A stretch of 64,000 bases of DNA from contig NZ_CP094326.1 of NCBI RefSeq assembly GCF_022760175.1, positions 3,336,804 to 3,400,803 of the forward strand, in the 5' to 3' direction. Below are positions 18,158-26,585 of this stretch, in pieces (position 1 is the first letter of the stretch; each line of letters begins with the position of its first letter). The stretch comes from Zhouia spongiae (GTDB lineage Bacteria; Bacteroidota; Bacteroidia; Flavobacteriales; Flavobacteriaceae). Below the pieces are notes generated by a model. That model did no database searches and was not told the origin of the DNA. It worked only from the letters and a program-made list of their open reading frames with translations. Made by a program: the position numbers and the translations under genes.

Positions 18158-19453
18158 ATGATAATGATTTTACAATTAATACTAGGCTTGGGACTATTAG
18201 TGTTTCTTCATGAATTGGGTCATTTCCTTTTTGCTCGATTATTCGGAATGAGAGTAGAAAAATTTGTGATTTTTATGGATCTTTTTGATGTTAAACTTTT
18301 CAAGTTTAAAAAAGGAGAAACAGAGTATTCAATGGGATGGTTACCCATTGGAGGCTATGTCAAAATTTCGGGAATGGTAGACGAATCGATGGATACCGAA
18401 CATATGAGTCAGGAACCTAAACCATGGGAGTTTAGATATTTTCCTGCATGGAAGAGAATTATTGTATTATTAGGTGGTATAATTGTAAATTTAATAACGG
18501 GTTTAGTAATATATTGGGGTATCCTGTATTTTGGAGAAAAAAATTACCTTCCGAACAATAACGTTACTGAAGGAATTTATGCATATGAACCAGGGGAATC
18601 GTTAGGATTCCAGAATGGAGATATTATCTCTAAGGTCAATGATAAAAAAGTAAAAAGATTTAAGGATGCATATCCAAATAACCTCTTTAATAGCAACAAA
18701 ATAGAGGTGATAAGAGATGGTTCTACTCAAACTATAATAACACCACCTGTATTTGAAAACATGCGTTCAAAGAACTCCCTCTTATTTTCAAATGCAAATC
18801 ATAAATTCACCATAGATTCAATTGTTGAGAACTCTCCTGCATATAATGTAGGCCTTAAGAAGGGGGATGTAATCACGACTATAAATAACCACGAAGTTTC
18901 TGTTTTTGGAGATATTCGAAATATACTATTGTTTAAGTCCAATAATAAAGATAGTCTAAAAATAAGTATTGACAGGAATGGTGAAAAATTGAATTTGTCC
19001 ACCTTATTTGACTATAGTTCCGTTTTAGGAATTGTTTCATATTCTCATTATACAACAAAAAAATATGGGATTTTAGAGGCATTATATTATGGTTATAAGA
19101 CCAGTATAGACATGTTAGACAAAAACTTAGCTGGGTTTAAAGCTATTTTTGCTAATAAAATTGAAGTAACAAAGTCTGTAACAGGTCCAATTGGTATAGC
19201 TAAAATATATGGAGATGAATTTAGTGCTATGAAATTCTGGCAAATAACCGCTCTTATTTCCCTAGTATTGGCAATTACAAATCTATTACCAATACCAGCC
19301 TTAGATGGTGGCCAAATTCTTATTATAATGATAGAATCTATTATAGGAAAGGAATTGCCAGATAGAATAAAAACTTCAATCCAAATAACGGGTTTGGTAA
19401 TTATTTTTGGCCTTTTAATTTTCACTACCATTAATGATATTATTAATTTCTAG
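18158..19453 (+). CDS. rseP: RseP-type site-2 (M50) intramembrane metalloprotease
   Basis: 431 residues. The zinc motif HELGH is in the first membrane helix (LVFLHELGHFLFARLFG, from about residue 13). The family core GWLPIGGYVKISGM is followed by MDTEHM and PWEFR as in Bacteroidetes RseP proteins. Two PDZ-like regions (~125-205 and ~205-280) precede the second catalytic motif NLLPIPALDGGQ (near residue 385) and a final membrane helix. It would cleave membrane-anchored anti-sigma factors or remnant signal peptides. It sits at the edge of the accessory region rather than with the usual dxr neighbour, so it may be an extra copy with a dedicated substrate. The next small gene starts 8 bp after its stop. 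Confidence 0.9.
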   Translation: MIMILQLILGLGLLVFLHELGHFLFARLFGMRVEKFVIFMDLFDVKLFKFKKGETEYSMGWLPIGGYVKISGMVDESMDTEHMSQEPKPWEFRYFPAWKRIIVLLGGIIVNLITGLVIYWGILYFGEKNYLPNNNVTEGIYAYEPGESLGFQNGDIISKVNDKKVKRFKDAYPNNLFNSNKIEVIRDGSTQTIITPPVFENMRSKNSLLFSNANHKFTIDSIVENSPAYNVGLKKGDVITTINNHEVSVFGDIRNILLFKSNNKDSLKISIDRNGEKLNLSTLFDYSSVLGIVSYSHYTTKKYGILEALYYGYKTSIDMLDKNLAGFKAIFANKIEVTKSVTGPIGIAKIYGDEFSAMKFWQITALISLVLAITNLLPIPALDGGQILIIMIESIIGKELPDRIKTSIQITGLVIIFGLLIFTTINDIINF

Positions 19454-19460
19454 AATAACT

Positions 19461-19664
19461 ATGTGTAAATCAAACAAACAAACTTCATGGTACAACAATA
19501 AATCGTTATTACTTCTATGTCTTATATTTTTGCCACCCGTTGGATTATATGGGGTATTTAAACGCTCAAGCTCAATTTTACAAGCAATATTAAGCATTTG
19601 TTATATTGTATTATTTTATGTTTTGATATATTATGTATTCAACCCAATTGTTCCTTTCTATTAA
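19461..19664 (+). CDS. small two-helix membrane protein
   Basis: 67 residues from ATG 19461 (MCKSNKQTSWYNNKS); a longer frame from 19434 would overlap the protease gene. Two hydrophobic helices (LLLLCLIFLPPVGLYGVF and ILSICYIVLFYVLIYYVF) flank a short KRSS loop. It follows the RseP-like gene by 8 bp, so cotranscription is likely and it could be a substrate or modulator of that protease (inference). The stop codon lies inside a 38-bp perfect palindrome. No family recognised. Confidence 0.55.
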   Translation: MCKSNKQTSWYNNKSLLLLCLIFLPPVGLYGVFKRSSSILQAILSICYIVLFYVLIYYVFNPIVPFY

Positions 19665-19692
19665 TTTATATCTAGATATAAATTAATAGAAA
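19655..19692 (+). terminator. 38-bp perfect palindrome overlapping the stop codon
   Basis: Bases 19655-19673 are exactly the reverse complement of 19674-19692. The sequence is AT-only apart from four G/C bases, and contains the stop codon (19662-19664) of the small membrane protein. It could act as a terminator stem or as a binding site; no T run follows. Confidence 0.5.
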
Positions 19693-20783
19693 TAAATGGG
19701 TATATAATAAAAAGTCCAAGAAAAATTAGACCCTTTAAATTCAATTAAAGTTATTCTTTCAAGGTAGTTGACAAAAGTAACGGACTTGAAAATGGTTTCT
19801 TTTATTTTAGAAATTCATTCATAAAATTTTCGTAATTAAATTGATTTTTTAAAATACAATAAGCAAGTATAAATTCGAATAAATATAGTGATATAACAAT
19901 ATCGCGAAATATTGATCCTATTCCCTATATTAATTTATACCATCCAAAATTAATCCTGTTTATTATATAAAACCTATTATTGTAATGGGATAACATATAT
20001 TCAGGTAATTATTTCAACCTTCAAATAGAGAGAAAACAGAGTTGAAATTAGAGCTCCAAACCCATAGAATTTAAATATTATCCAATTGGCGAAGTCTCTT
20101 AATTCAAAACTAAAGAACATCTCTCAATTTTATAACTTTTGATTAAAACTTAAAATAACATTTTCTGTCTCAGTCACACCAAAGTAGTTTAAAGAATATA
20201 TATTGAGGTAATATATAAATCTTTATTTGACAATTTTTAAAAAAATTTGCTAAATTCTACTATATAAATCAATTCTAATTCAATTATTATAATAATATTA
20301 TTTTTACGATCATTTAGAATATAAAAGTATATTTTAAATAGGATGATAAGTAAAACTATTATCTCCTAGTTTATAGAATTTATTAATAAAGGATGTTCAC
20401 AATTGAATATACTACACCATAATTAGATTTTAAATTATAATCTAACTGGGTAATCCCTCCTTTTAGAAATCTATATAATAATAGAGTTTTAACGTCATTT
20501 TTAATTTCAAAATAAGAAATCCTATCAAAACTATTATGCCCATAAGTATATGAACTCCTTCCTAAAAAAATAATTAGTAAAGCACATTAAATTTAATTTT
20601 CATAATTCTTTGTTCTTAGTCCAAGAAAATGCGAAAATTATGGTTGCTAGTTAAGGTGATATTTTTTAATTAAGTAATCTTAAAAGGGTTTAATTAAAAT
20701 AAAACATTTTATGATTGTTTTTGATAAAGTTATATTCTTAAATGTAGTCCCTTCCTTATTTATTTAGTGAATATAATCGTAAA
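19693..20783. other. ~1.1-kb AT-rich intergenic region without recognisable genes
   Basis: Both strands are interrupted by stops in every frame and composition is strongly AT-rich. I see no tRNA, CRISPR or mobile element. It may be the decayed remains of former genes. Confidence 0.5.
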
Positions 20784-20810
20784 TTGCCACAGTTAAATAT
20801 TATATTTTTG
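20784..20810 (+). promoter_or_regulatory. candidate promoter of the transglutaminase-like lipoprotein gene
   Basis: TTG (20784-20786), a 16-base spacer and TATTTTTG (20803-20810) match the Bacteroidetes -33/-7 pattern. Transcription would begin near 20,817, which supports the ATG at 20832 rather than the earlier TTG as start codon. Confidence 0.4.
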
Positions 20811-20831
20811 AGTTTTAAATTTAATAACATA

Positions 20832-22751
20832 ATGTATTTTATAAAGTTTTCTAGTATTGTGACTCCAAAAGTTATTTGTATTTTCGTATTATTCATATTA
20901 TTTTCTTGTGAGGATCCTCCACAAGATAATCGTAAAGCTTTTCAAGCAGTATTAAATCATTTCCAGGATCCCAAGGATAGTTTAAAATTAAAAGCTGCCT
21001 ACTACCTTATTGACAATATAAACAATCATTATTACCACGAAATTATTCCTAGACGAAAATGGGAAAAAATCCTAGATTATTCTGATAGTTTAATTGAGGT
21101 AGAAGAAGAGAATTATATTCCGAAAATGAATGAAATATTTAACTCACAAGGAAAGTTTACCTTTAAGAAGGAATTAGATGACCAAACAATTAGCTCTGAA
21201 GATTTAATTATAAACATTGATTTAGCTTTTAAGGTTTGGAATAAACCTTGGAATAAACATGTAGATTTCGAAGCATTTTGTGAATTTATACTACCGTATA
21301 GGACAAAAAATGAACCTATTGACATAAGTTTGAGAAGTAAATATTTGGAAAACCTATCTAATAAACTTAATGATTCCTTGAAGTTTTCTGATATTTTAAA
21401 TATCGTCAACAGTTTTTCTACTTATCCAGATCATAATTTAATAACACTGATTCCTGCGGATTTAAGTATTGAAGATATTAAAAAAGGGAGAATGACAACA
21501 TGTATCGGAGAATCAAATATGGTCAATTTTAAGGCGAGGGCAATAGGTATTCCCACGGCAACTGACTTTACGATTTGGCCAAATTCCAGTGGTAACCATT
21601 ATTGGAGTGTCATTCCATATGATAAGGATAGTATTCTATACGCGGATAAAGATTTCTTTTTTGGATCCCCAGGATCCTATAAATTAAGAAATAAAATTGC
21701 CAAAATATATAGATATATGTATAGTACACAAGAGCAAACATCTGAATTAAGGATACAAGAAAAAGAAAATAAAACCTTTTTACAGAATCCAAATTTGATG
21801 GATGTTACTTCTCAATATATAGAAACTACGGATATTAATATGGATTTATATAATTATGAAGGCAAAAATTTTACAAATGCCTATTTGTGCATTTTTAATA
21901 ATAAAAAGTGGAATCCAATTGCTTTTTCGAAGGTAATTAATAATAAAATCACATTTAATAATGTTGGACGAGAATGTATTTTTTTAATTGCATATCTTGA
22001 GGATAACAAGTTTATACCTGCCTCTAATCCGTTTTCCATCGACAAAAGTGGAGAAATTAGTAAGTATATTGCAGATGAATCTCATAAAAGACAAATACAT
22101 TTAACAAGAAAAACAAAATTAATTAAAAAGGTAATCGGTTTTGGAAATACCTTAAGAGGAGCAATTTTTCAACTATCCAAGACTTCTGATTTTAAAAACC
22201 CAATAAATATATATGAGATATCAAGTGAGGATACTATTGTTAAACCCAGAGAAATTGATCTCAATCTTGATGAAAAGTATCGATATGCAAGGGTGATAAA
22301 TGATAATGATGTGCCTATGCATTTAGCTGAAATGCAGTTGTACTTGAAAGATAATAAAAAAATTAAAGGATACATTATTGCGGATGAAGATACCCCAAGT
22401 AAGAATATCCTTGATGATGATTTTTTAAGTTATGCAACAATTGAAAATCACAACAATAATCAATCCTGGATTGGGCTTGATTTTGGAAAAGAACATTTTG
22501 TCGATAAGTTATTGTTAGCTCCAAGAAGTGATGTAAATTATGTAAAACCTGGAGATACTTATGAATTATTATATTGGGATAATAAGTGGATATCACTTGG
22601 AAAAAAAATTGCAAGTTCTTATTACCTTGACTTTGACGAAGTACCCGATAATGCTTTACTATGGCTATCAAACCTAAGTGAAGGGGTTGAAGAAGAATTG
22701 TTTATTTATAAAGATAATCGACAACATTTTTGGAACTTAACAGACATATAA
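20832..22751 (+). CDS. transglutaminase-like lipoprotein with C-terminal discoidin-like domain
   Basis: 639 residues from ATG 20832; the longer TTG frame begins inside the likely promoter. The N-terminus (MYFIKFSS..., VICIFVLFILFSC) is a lipoprotein signal with lipobox LFSC. A helical region (~30-220) leads to a transglutaminase-like core: TTCIGESNMVNFKARAIG (candidate nucleophile Cys), then GNHYWSVI (His) and the Asp of ILYAD. A beta-rich middle part follows. The last ~130 residues (SWIGLDFGKEHFVDKLLLAP, then a YELLYWDNKW strand) resemble an F5/8 type C (discoidin) sugar-binding fold. Related Bacteroidetes lipoproteins are annotated as transglutaminase-like, probably acting on surface peptides or glycoconjugates. 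It converges on the NRPS operon; a functional link is unproven. Confidence 0.75.
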   Translation: MYFIKFSSIVTPKVICIFVLFILFSCEDPPQDNRKAFQAVLNHFQDPKDSLKLKAAYYLIDNINNHYYHEIIPRRKWEKILDYSDSLIEVEEENYIPKMNEIFNSQGKFTFKKELDDQTISSEDLIINIDLAFKVWNKPWNKHVDFEAFCEFILPYRTKNEPIDISLRSKYLENLSNKLNDSLKFSDILNIVNSFSTYPDHNLITLIPADLSIEDIKKGRMTTCIGESNMVNFKARAIGIPTATDFTIWPNSSGNHYWSVIPYDKDSILYADKDFFFGSPGSYKLRNKIAKIYRYMYSTQEQTSELRIQEKENKTFLQNPNLMDVTSQYIETTDINMDLYNYEGKNFTNAYLCIFNNKKWNPIAFSKVINNKITFNNVGRECIFLIAYLEDNKFIPASNPFSIDKSGEISKYIADESHKRQIHLTRKTKLIKKVIGFGNTLRGAIFQLSKTSDFKNPINIYEISSEDTIVKPREIDLNLDEKYRYARVINDNDVPMHLAEMQLYLKDNKKIKGYIIADEDTPSKNILDDDFLSYATIENHNNNQSWIGLDFGKEHFVDKLLLAPRSDVNYVKPGDTYELLYWDNKWISLGKKIASSYYLDFDEVPDNALLWLSNLSEGVEEELFIYKDNRQHFWNLTDI

Positions 22752-22785
22752 GACTATACATCTTGTAGCCTGACTTAAAACAAAA

Positions 22786-22813
22786 ATCTCAACAAGGCTA
22801 GCCTTGTTGAGAT
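22786..22813. terminator. 28-bp perfect palindrome between convergent genes
   Basis: Bases 22786-22799 are the exact reverse complement of 22800-22813 (ATCTCAACAAGGCT arm). It lies 34 bp after the lipoprotein stop and about 120 bp after the end of the NRPS operon on the other strand, so a bidirectional terminator is the simplest reading, although no strong U run follows. Confidence 0.6.
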
Positions 22814-22936
22814 AGATCAAATAAATGATAATATTGTACTAACGAACAGTTCAAACTAGGGGAAGCTTACATTTTTGGGAGGAAGTCATTATAAAGTACA
22901 TTTGAAAAAGTTCTCATACTTTTTAAAGGAATTAAT

Positions 22937-23632
22937 TTAAAATTTCACCTCAATAATATCACTCTTTACACTTTTAACAGGAGAGACGTTTGTACAAAAA
23001 TAGTTGTCAAAAATTATTTTTTCTTTAAACCACTTAATGTCCTTATAACTTACGTAATCTCGCATTATTCTTATTTCCGACAATGGAAGACTTAGTCCTA
23101 ACCCAATTGCCTTCACAACAGCCTCCTTGGCCGTCCAATATTCATAAAATTTGAACCCCTTTTTACTCTTTATTTCTTTAAATTCATCTGATGTAAAAAC
23201 TGAATTAAAACATTCAATATCTATATCAATAATTTGTTCGATATCTATTCCCACTTTTTCTTTCGAAAAAGCACAAACAACCATTTCCCCACTATGTGAA
23301 ATATTAAATTCAAAACCTATATTCTCCATTTGTGGTTTTCCATAAGCACTCTTTGAGTAATTATTAAAATCTATTTTACGATTATATATCATATAATAAC
23401 CTGCATAAATTAATAATTTACCAAATAATGTATTTTGCCTATCCTGCCATCTATAATATTTAATAATATCTTTTTGTAGAAATTCTGGTAAAAAGTTTAA
23501 ATAATAGTCCCACTCATCTAAACATAATTCCTTATCTACTTTTGTAAAAAGTATTAGATTCTTACCAGAACTTATTCTAATATTTTGGAATGAAGACAGG
23601 TTTTCAAATGAAATCTTACTTGTAAAACTCAT
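22937..23632 (-). CDS. Sfp-type 4'-phosphopantetheinyl transferase
   Basis: 231 residues. It transfers the phosphopantetheine arm of CoA onto the conserved Ser of the carrier domains, which the PKS/NRPS proteins need. Family motifs are present in order: YGKPQM, FNISHSGEMVVCAF, VGIDIE (Mg-binding Asp/Glu) and the WTAKEAVVKA motif followed by GLGL. Length is typical of Sfp/Gsp proteins. It is the last gene of the ABC exporter-thioesterase-PPTase group, 16 bp after the type II thioesterase, so it is a dedicated activating enzyme of this cluster. Confidence 0.93.
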   Translation of the reverse strand: MSFTSKISFENLSSFQNIRISSGKNLILFTKVDKELCLDEWDYYLNFLPEFLQKDIIKYYRWQDRQNTLFGKLLIYAGYYMIYNRKIDFNNYSKSAYGKPQMENIGFEFNISHSGEMVVCAFSKEKVGIDIEQIIDIDIECFNSVFTSDEFKEIKSKKGFKFYEYWTAKEAVVKAIGLGLSLPLSEIRIMRDYVSYKDIKWFKEKIIFDNYFCTNVSPVKSVKSDIIEVKF

Positions 23633-23648
23633 ATGATTTTAAAATGTA

Positions 23649-24368
23649 TTATGAGAACATACCTTTATACATACATTGTGTTTCATACGATTCCTTAATG
23701 AATTCGGCAATCTCCTTTGGATGATCATAAATAAAAAAATGATTTCCAGAAAGCAGCTTATATTTAAAATTTGACGTAGTATAATTTTTCCAATTTTGAA
23801 TACTACAACAAAATTTTTCTTTATCTCCCATTAGGGCGTAAATAGGTGTCGAAATTTTAATTTCACCATTCAAATCGCTTTCCTTTTCTACAATCTCAAA
23901 ATCAGCTCGAAGAATTGGCTCAAAAAAATCAAATAATTGTTTATTTTCTATAATCTCATTTTCAATTCCTCCCAATAACTTCAATTCAGATATAAATTTT
24001 TCTTTAGGTAAATCATACCTTTGTATATCATTTTTAATATTAGGTCCTGGATTTCCAGATGCCACAAAACAGAGAGGATAGAATTTTCTTTTTTCCAATT
24101 CTGAAATCACAGAAAACCCCAAACTGGCTCCCATGCTATGACCATAAATTATAAATTGGTTTGACCCAATATTATCCAATATTTGATTCAGAACATCCCG
24201 TACCGCTAAATTTTTGTCAAACAATAGTTTCTCCTTAATCCTTTTTCCTCTACCCGGGAGTTCTATGGGTATAATATTAAATTTCTTCTCTAAATAAGGC
24301 ATGATAAAATTGAAAGAATATACATTTCCCCCAGCATAATGCAATAAAATTAAATCCGGTTTTAGCAT
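23649..24368 (-). CDS. type II thioesterase (GrsT/SrfAD-like)
   Basis: 239 residues, alpha/beta-hydrolase. HYAGGNVYSF at the N-terminus and IELPGRGKR are typical of GrsT-type enzymes. Catalytic Ser lies in YGHSMGAS, the His in SGNHFFIYDHP near the end, and an Asp candidate in the MGDKE segment. Such enzymes remove misprimed acyl or aminoacyl groups from carrier domains. It lies 15 bp after the ABC exporter gene and 16 bp before the PPTase gene. It is strikingly similar to the thioesterase fused to the end of NrpC. Confidence 0.92.
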   Translation of the reverse strand: MLKPDLILLHYAGGNVYSFNFIMPYLEKKFNIIPIELPGRGKRIKEKLLFDKNLAVRDVLNQILDNIGSNQFIIYGHSMGASLGFSVISELEKRKFYPLCFVASGNPGPNIKNDIQRYDLPKEKFISELKLLGGIENEIIENKQLFDFFEPILRADFEIVEKESDLNGEIKISTPIYALMGDKEKFCCSIQNWKNYTTSNFKYKLLSGNHFFIYDHPKEIAEFIKESYETQCMYKGMFS

Positions 24369-24383
24369 TTACAATTATTTAAA

Positions 24384-26018
24384 TTAATTTAATGTAACAA
24401 TTTCTTTAACTTCTATAAGGTGGCCATACTCCATCTTGTATAATCTATCCGCACAATTATAATATTTATCATCATGGGTCACTGCTAATATCGTAAATCC
24501 ATTTTTTAATAAATAAGGAATTATCTTTTTATAAAACTTCTGGCGAAAAATTGGGTCTTGATCTGCTGCCCACTCATCTAATACTATTATTGGTTTATTT
24601 TCTAATAAGGCATTTATTAACGCTAGCCTTTTTCGCTGACCAACAGATAAATCTATAGTGGAAAATTTATTATTAAGAATAGTAACATTTTTATCTATTT
24701 CAAAAATTCGCAAATATTCCTGAGCTCTTTTAGTATCAACATTATCTATTCCGTACATTTCTTCAAAAAGATAAAAATCACTAAAGACAGGTGAAAATAA
24801 ACTCTTAACATTAATTAGGTTCTCCAAATTACACAATTCATCATTTAATTTAACTTTACCCTTATTAGGGTGATAAATATTTAATATTGTATTGAACAAT
24901 GTTGTTTTACCACTCCCATTTCCCCCGTAAATAAAAACTACTTCTCCCTTATTTATATTTAAATTTATAGGTCCAATTGAAAATTGGTCTTTACCATAAG
25001 AAAAACAGTAATTTTCAAACTCAAGCTTATTAAATTCTACTTGTTTACTGACCCGCTCTTCGACATTAACATTTTTATTAACTATTTCTAATTCAGTCAT
25101 TAAATTATTTAATTTATTTAAAGAGATAAATGTTTTATTCATAACAGGAACTGCTGTCATAATCATTCCAATAGGTCCCAACATGTACATTAATACAATA
25201 ATATAACTGATCGAAGATTCTATTGAAACTTTGAGTAAAGAAGATGAATAGAAAACAATAAAGGTTATTAAGAAATAAAATAATATTTGTCCCATAACTT
25301 GAGTATTTAGATACCCAATTAAAGCTCCTTTATCATGAGACCTTGCATTATTTATTATATTTCCGATTTTAGCGCTTAGTTTTTGACCAATAATCGGGTT
25401 TAAATTTATTTCTTTCGTACCATTCAAGATAGAGTTGAATAGCCTTATAAAACTCTTTTCTAGATTTCTTGAATTATTAAATTTTTCATGGCTTTTTTTA
25501 TTTCTGATAAGGTATATCCCCACGGTAATAAATATGATTGTAAAACTAATTAGAAACAAGCTCAATGATATATAAGCCATATAAAAAAAACAACAACTTA
25601 CCAATACTATTGATGATACAAAATCTATTAATAGTAATGACCCGCTTGTAATATTTCCTACATCCCTAGTTAAAATAGAGTAAACTTGATCTTTATTTTC
25701 TATTATTTTGCGTAATGGAGCTTTCAAAACCTGATTAATAATAGTTTTTCTAACATTCCAATATATTTCTTGAGATAAATTAATTATTCCTCCAGACAAA
25801 ACTCTTTTTAAAGTAAAAAACAGAGCTATTATTCCAATAAATGTCATTAAATAAAAACTTTCTCTCTCTATATATCCATTAATAAGTAATAATTCGATCA
25901 TCGAATTTAAAAGAATAACGAAACTAAAGCTTGTAATACCTAAAATCATAGATAACAGGGAGTAAGCAATAATTTCTACATTGGATATTTTTGTAAGTGT
26001 CTTTATTTTTTTAAGCAT
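24384..26018 (-). CDS. cyclic-peptide-type ABC exporter (permease-ATPase fusion)
   Basis: 544 residues. Residues 1-~300 form six membrane helices; residues ~325-544 the ATPase, with Walker A GGNGSGKTT, signature DLSVGQRKR, Walker B IIVLDEWAADQDP and the switch His in VTHDD. The DEWAADQDP sequence is characteristic of the SyrD/PvdE cyclic-peptide transporter family. It most likely exports the NRPS product or a precursor across the inner membrane. It starts 567 bp after NrpC and heads a tight group with the thioesterase and PPTase, probably with its own promoter. Confidence 0.92.
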   Translation of the reverse strand: MLKKIKTLTKISNVEIIAYSLLSMILGITSFSFVILLNSMIELLLINGYIERESFYLMTFIGIIALFFTLKRVLSGGIINLSQEIYWNVRKTIINQVLKAPLRKIIENKDQVYSILTRDVGNITSGSLLLIDFVSSIVLVSCCFFYMAYISLSLFLISFTIIFITVGIYLIRNKKSHEKFNNSRNLEKSFIRLFNSILNGTKEINLNPIIGQKLSAKIGNIINNARSHDKGALIGYLNTQVMGQILFYFLITFIVFYSSSLLKVSIESSISYIIVLMYMLGPIGMIMTAVPVMNKTFISLNKLNNLMTELEIVNKNVNVEERVSKQVEFNKLEFENYCFSYGKDQFSIGPINLNINKGEVVFIYGGNGSGKTTLFNTILNIYHPNKGKVKLNDELCNLENLINVKSLFSPVFSDFYLFEEMYGIDNVDTKRAQEYLRIFEIDKNVTILNNKFSTIDLSVGQRKRLALINALLENKPIIVLDEWAADQDPIFRQKFYKKIIPYLLKNGFTILAVTHDDKYYNCADRLYKMEYGHLIEVKEIVTLN

Positions 26019-26585
26019 ATTATTATAGGATTTAGTTTTTTGAATTTTGAATTTTGACTTTAGAATTCAAATCGTTGATTTGAACATTAATCTTGTTTTC
26101 TTAATATTTAAAATACTTTTAAGAAATATATAGACCATTTAACAGGATAAATAAGAAATTATTTTAGCTCTTTTACAGATTATGTTATTTGAAGTTCACA
26201 TTAATGGTAATTAATCATATCCAACCAAGGTAAGTTGTTTAATCATTTATTAATAATAAAATTTACAATTGAAAAAAATTGTCCAATTTCACATACTGTT
26301 ACCTTCATAATAATAATGTATTCTTATTACAACTTTTAATCATAAAACAATGATGTGATAATCTAATGTTCATTATTCAATAACCAAACTTTCTCGCGCT
26401 TGAAAAAAATTATTTATTATACTTTAAAAAATCCTTTGTTCTATAGATATATTATCTCTAAATCCTAGTGATTCATGACATTTTGAAAATTTACAAATAA
26501 ATAATTCTTTATAGACATAAGAATATCTTTTTAAGATTACTTTTTCTATATGAAAGTGCAAGAATTCTAAAGCAAATAATATTTC
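26019..26585. other. 567-bp AT-rich gap between NrpC and the exporter gene
   Basis: No ORF of note. An inverted repeat lies at 26066-26084 close to the exporter start. This gap probably holds the NrpC 3' end and a promoter for the exporter group. Confidence 0.45.
26066..26084 (-). promoter_or_regulatory. inverted repeat upstream of the exporter, candidate operator
   Basis: TTCAAATC-gtt-GATTTGAA: perfect 8-base arms with a 3-base centre, 48 bp upstream of the exporter ATG. Size and symmetry suit a dimeric regulator; no regulator gene lies nearby. Confidence 0.35.

Noticed and set aside
26019-26585. Transposon or IS remnant as the cause of the NRPS duplications
   Set aside because: I see no transposase, terminal inverted repeats or target duplications at repeat edges; breakpoints lie inside conserved NRPS motifs, pointing to homologous recombination.
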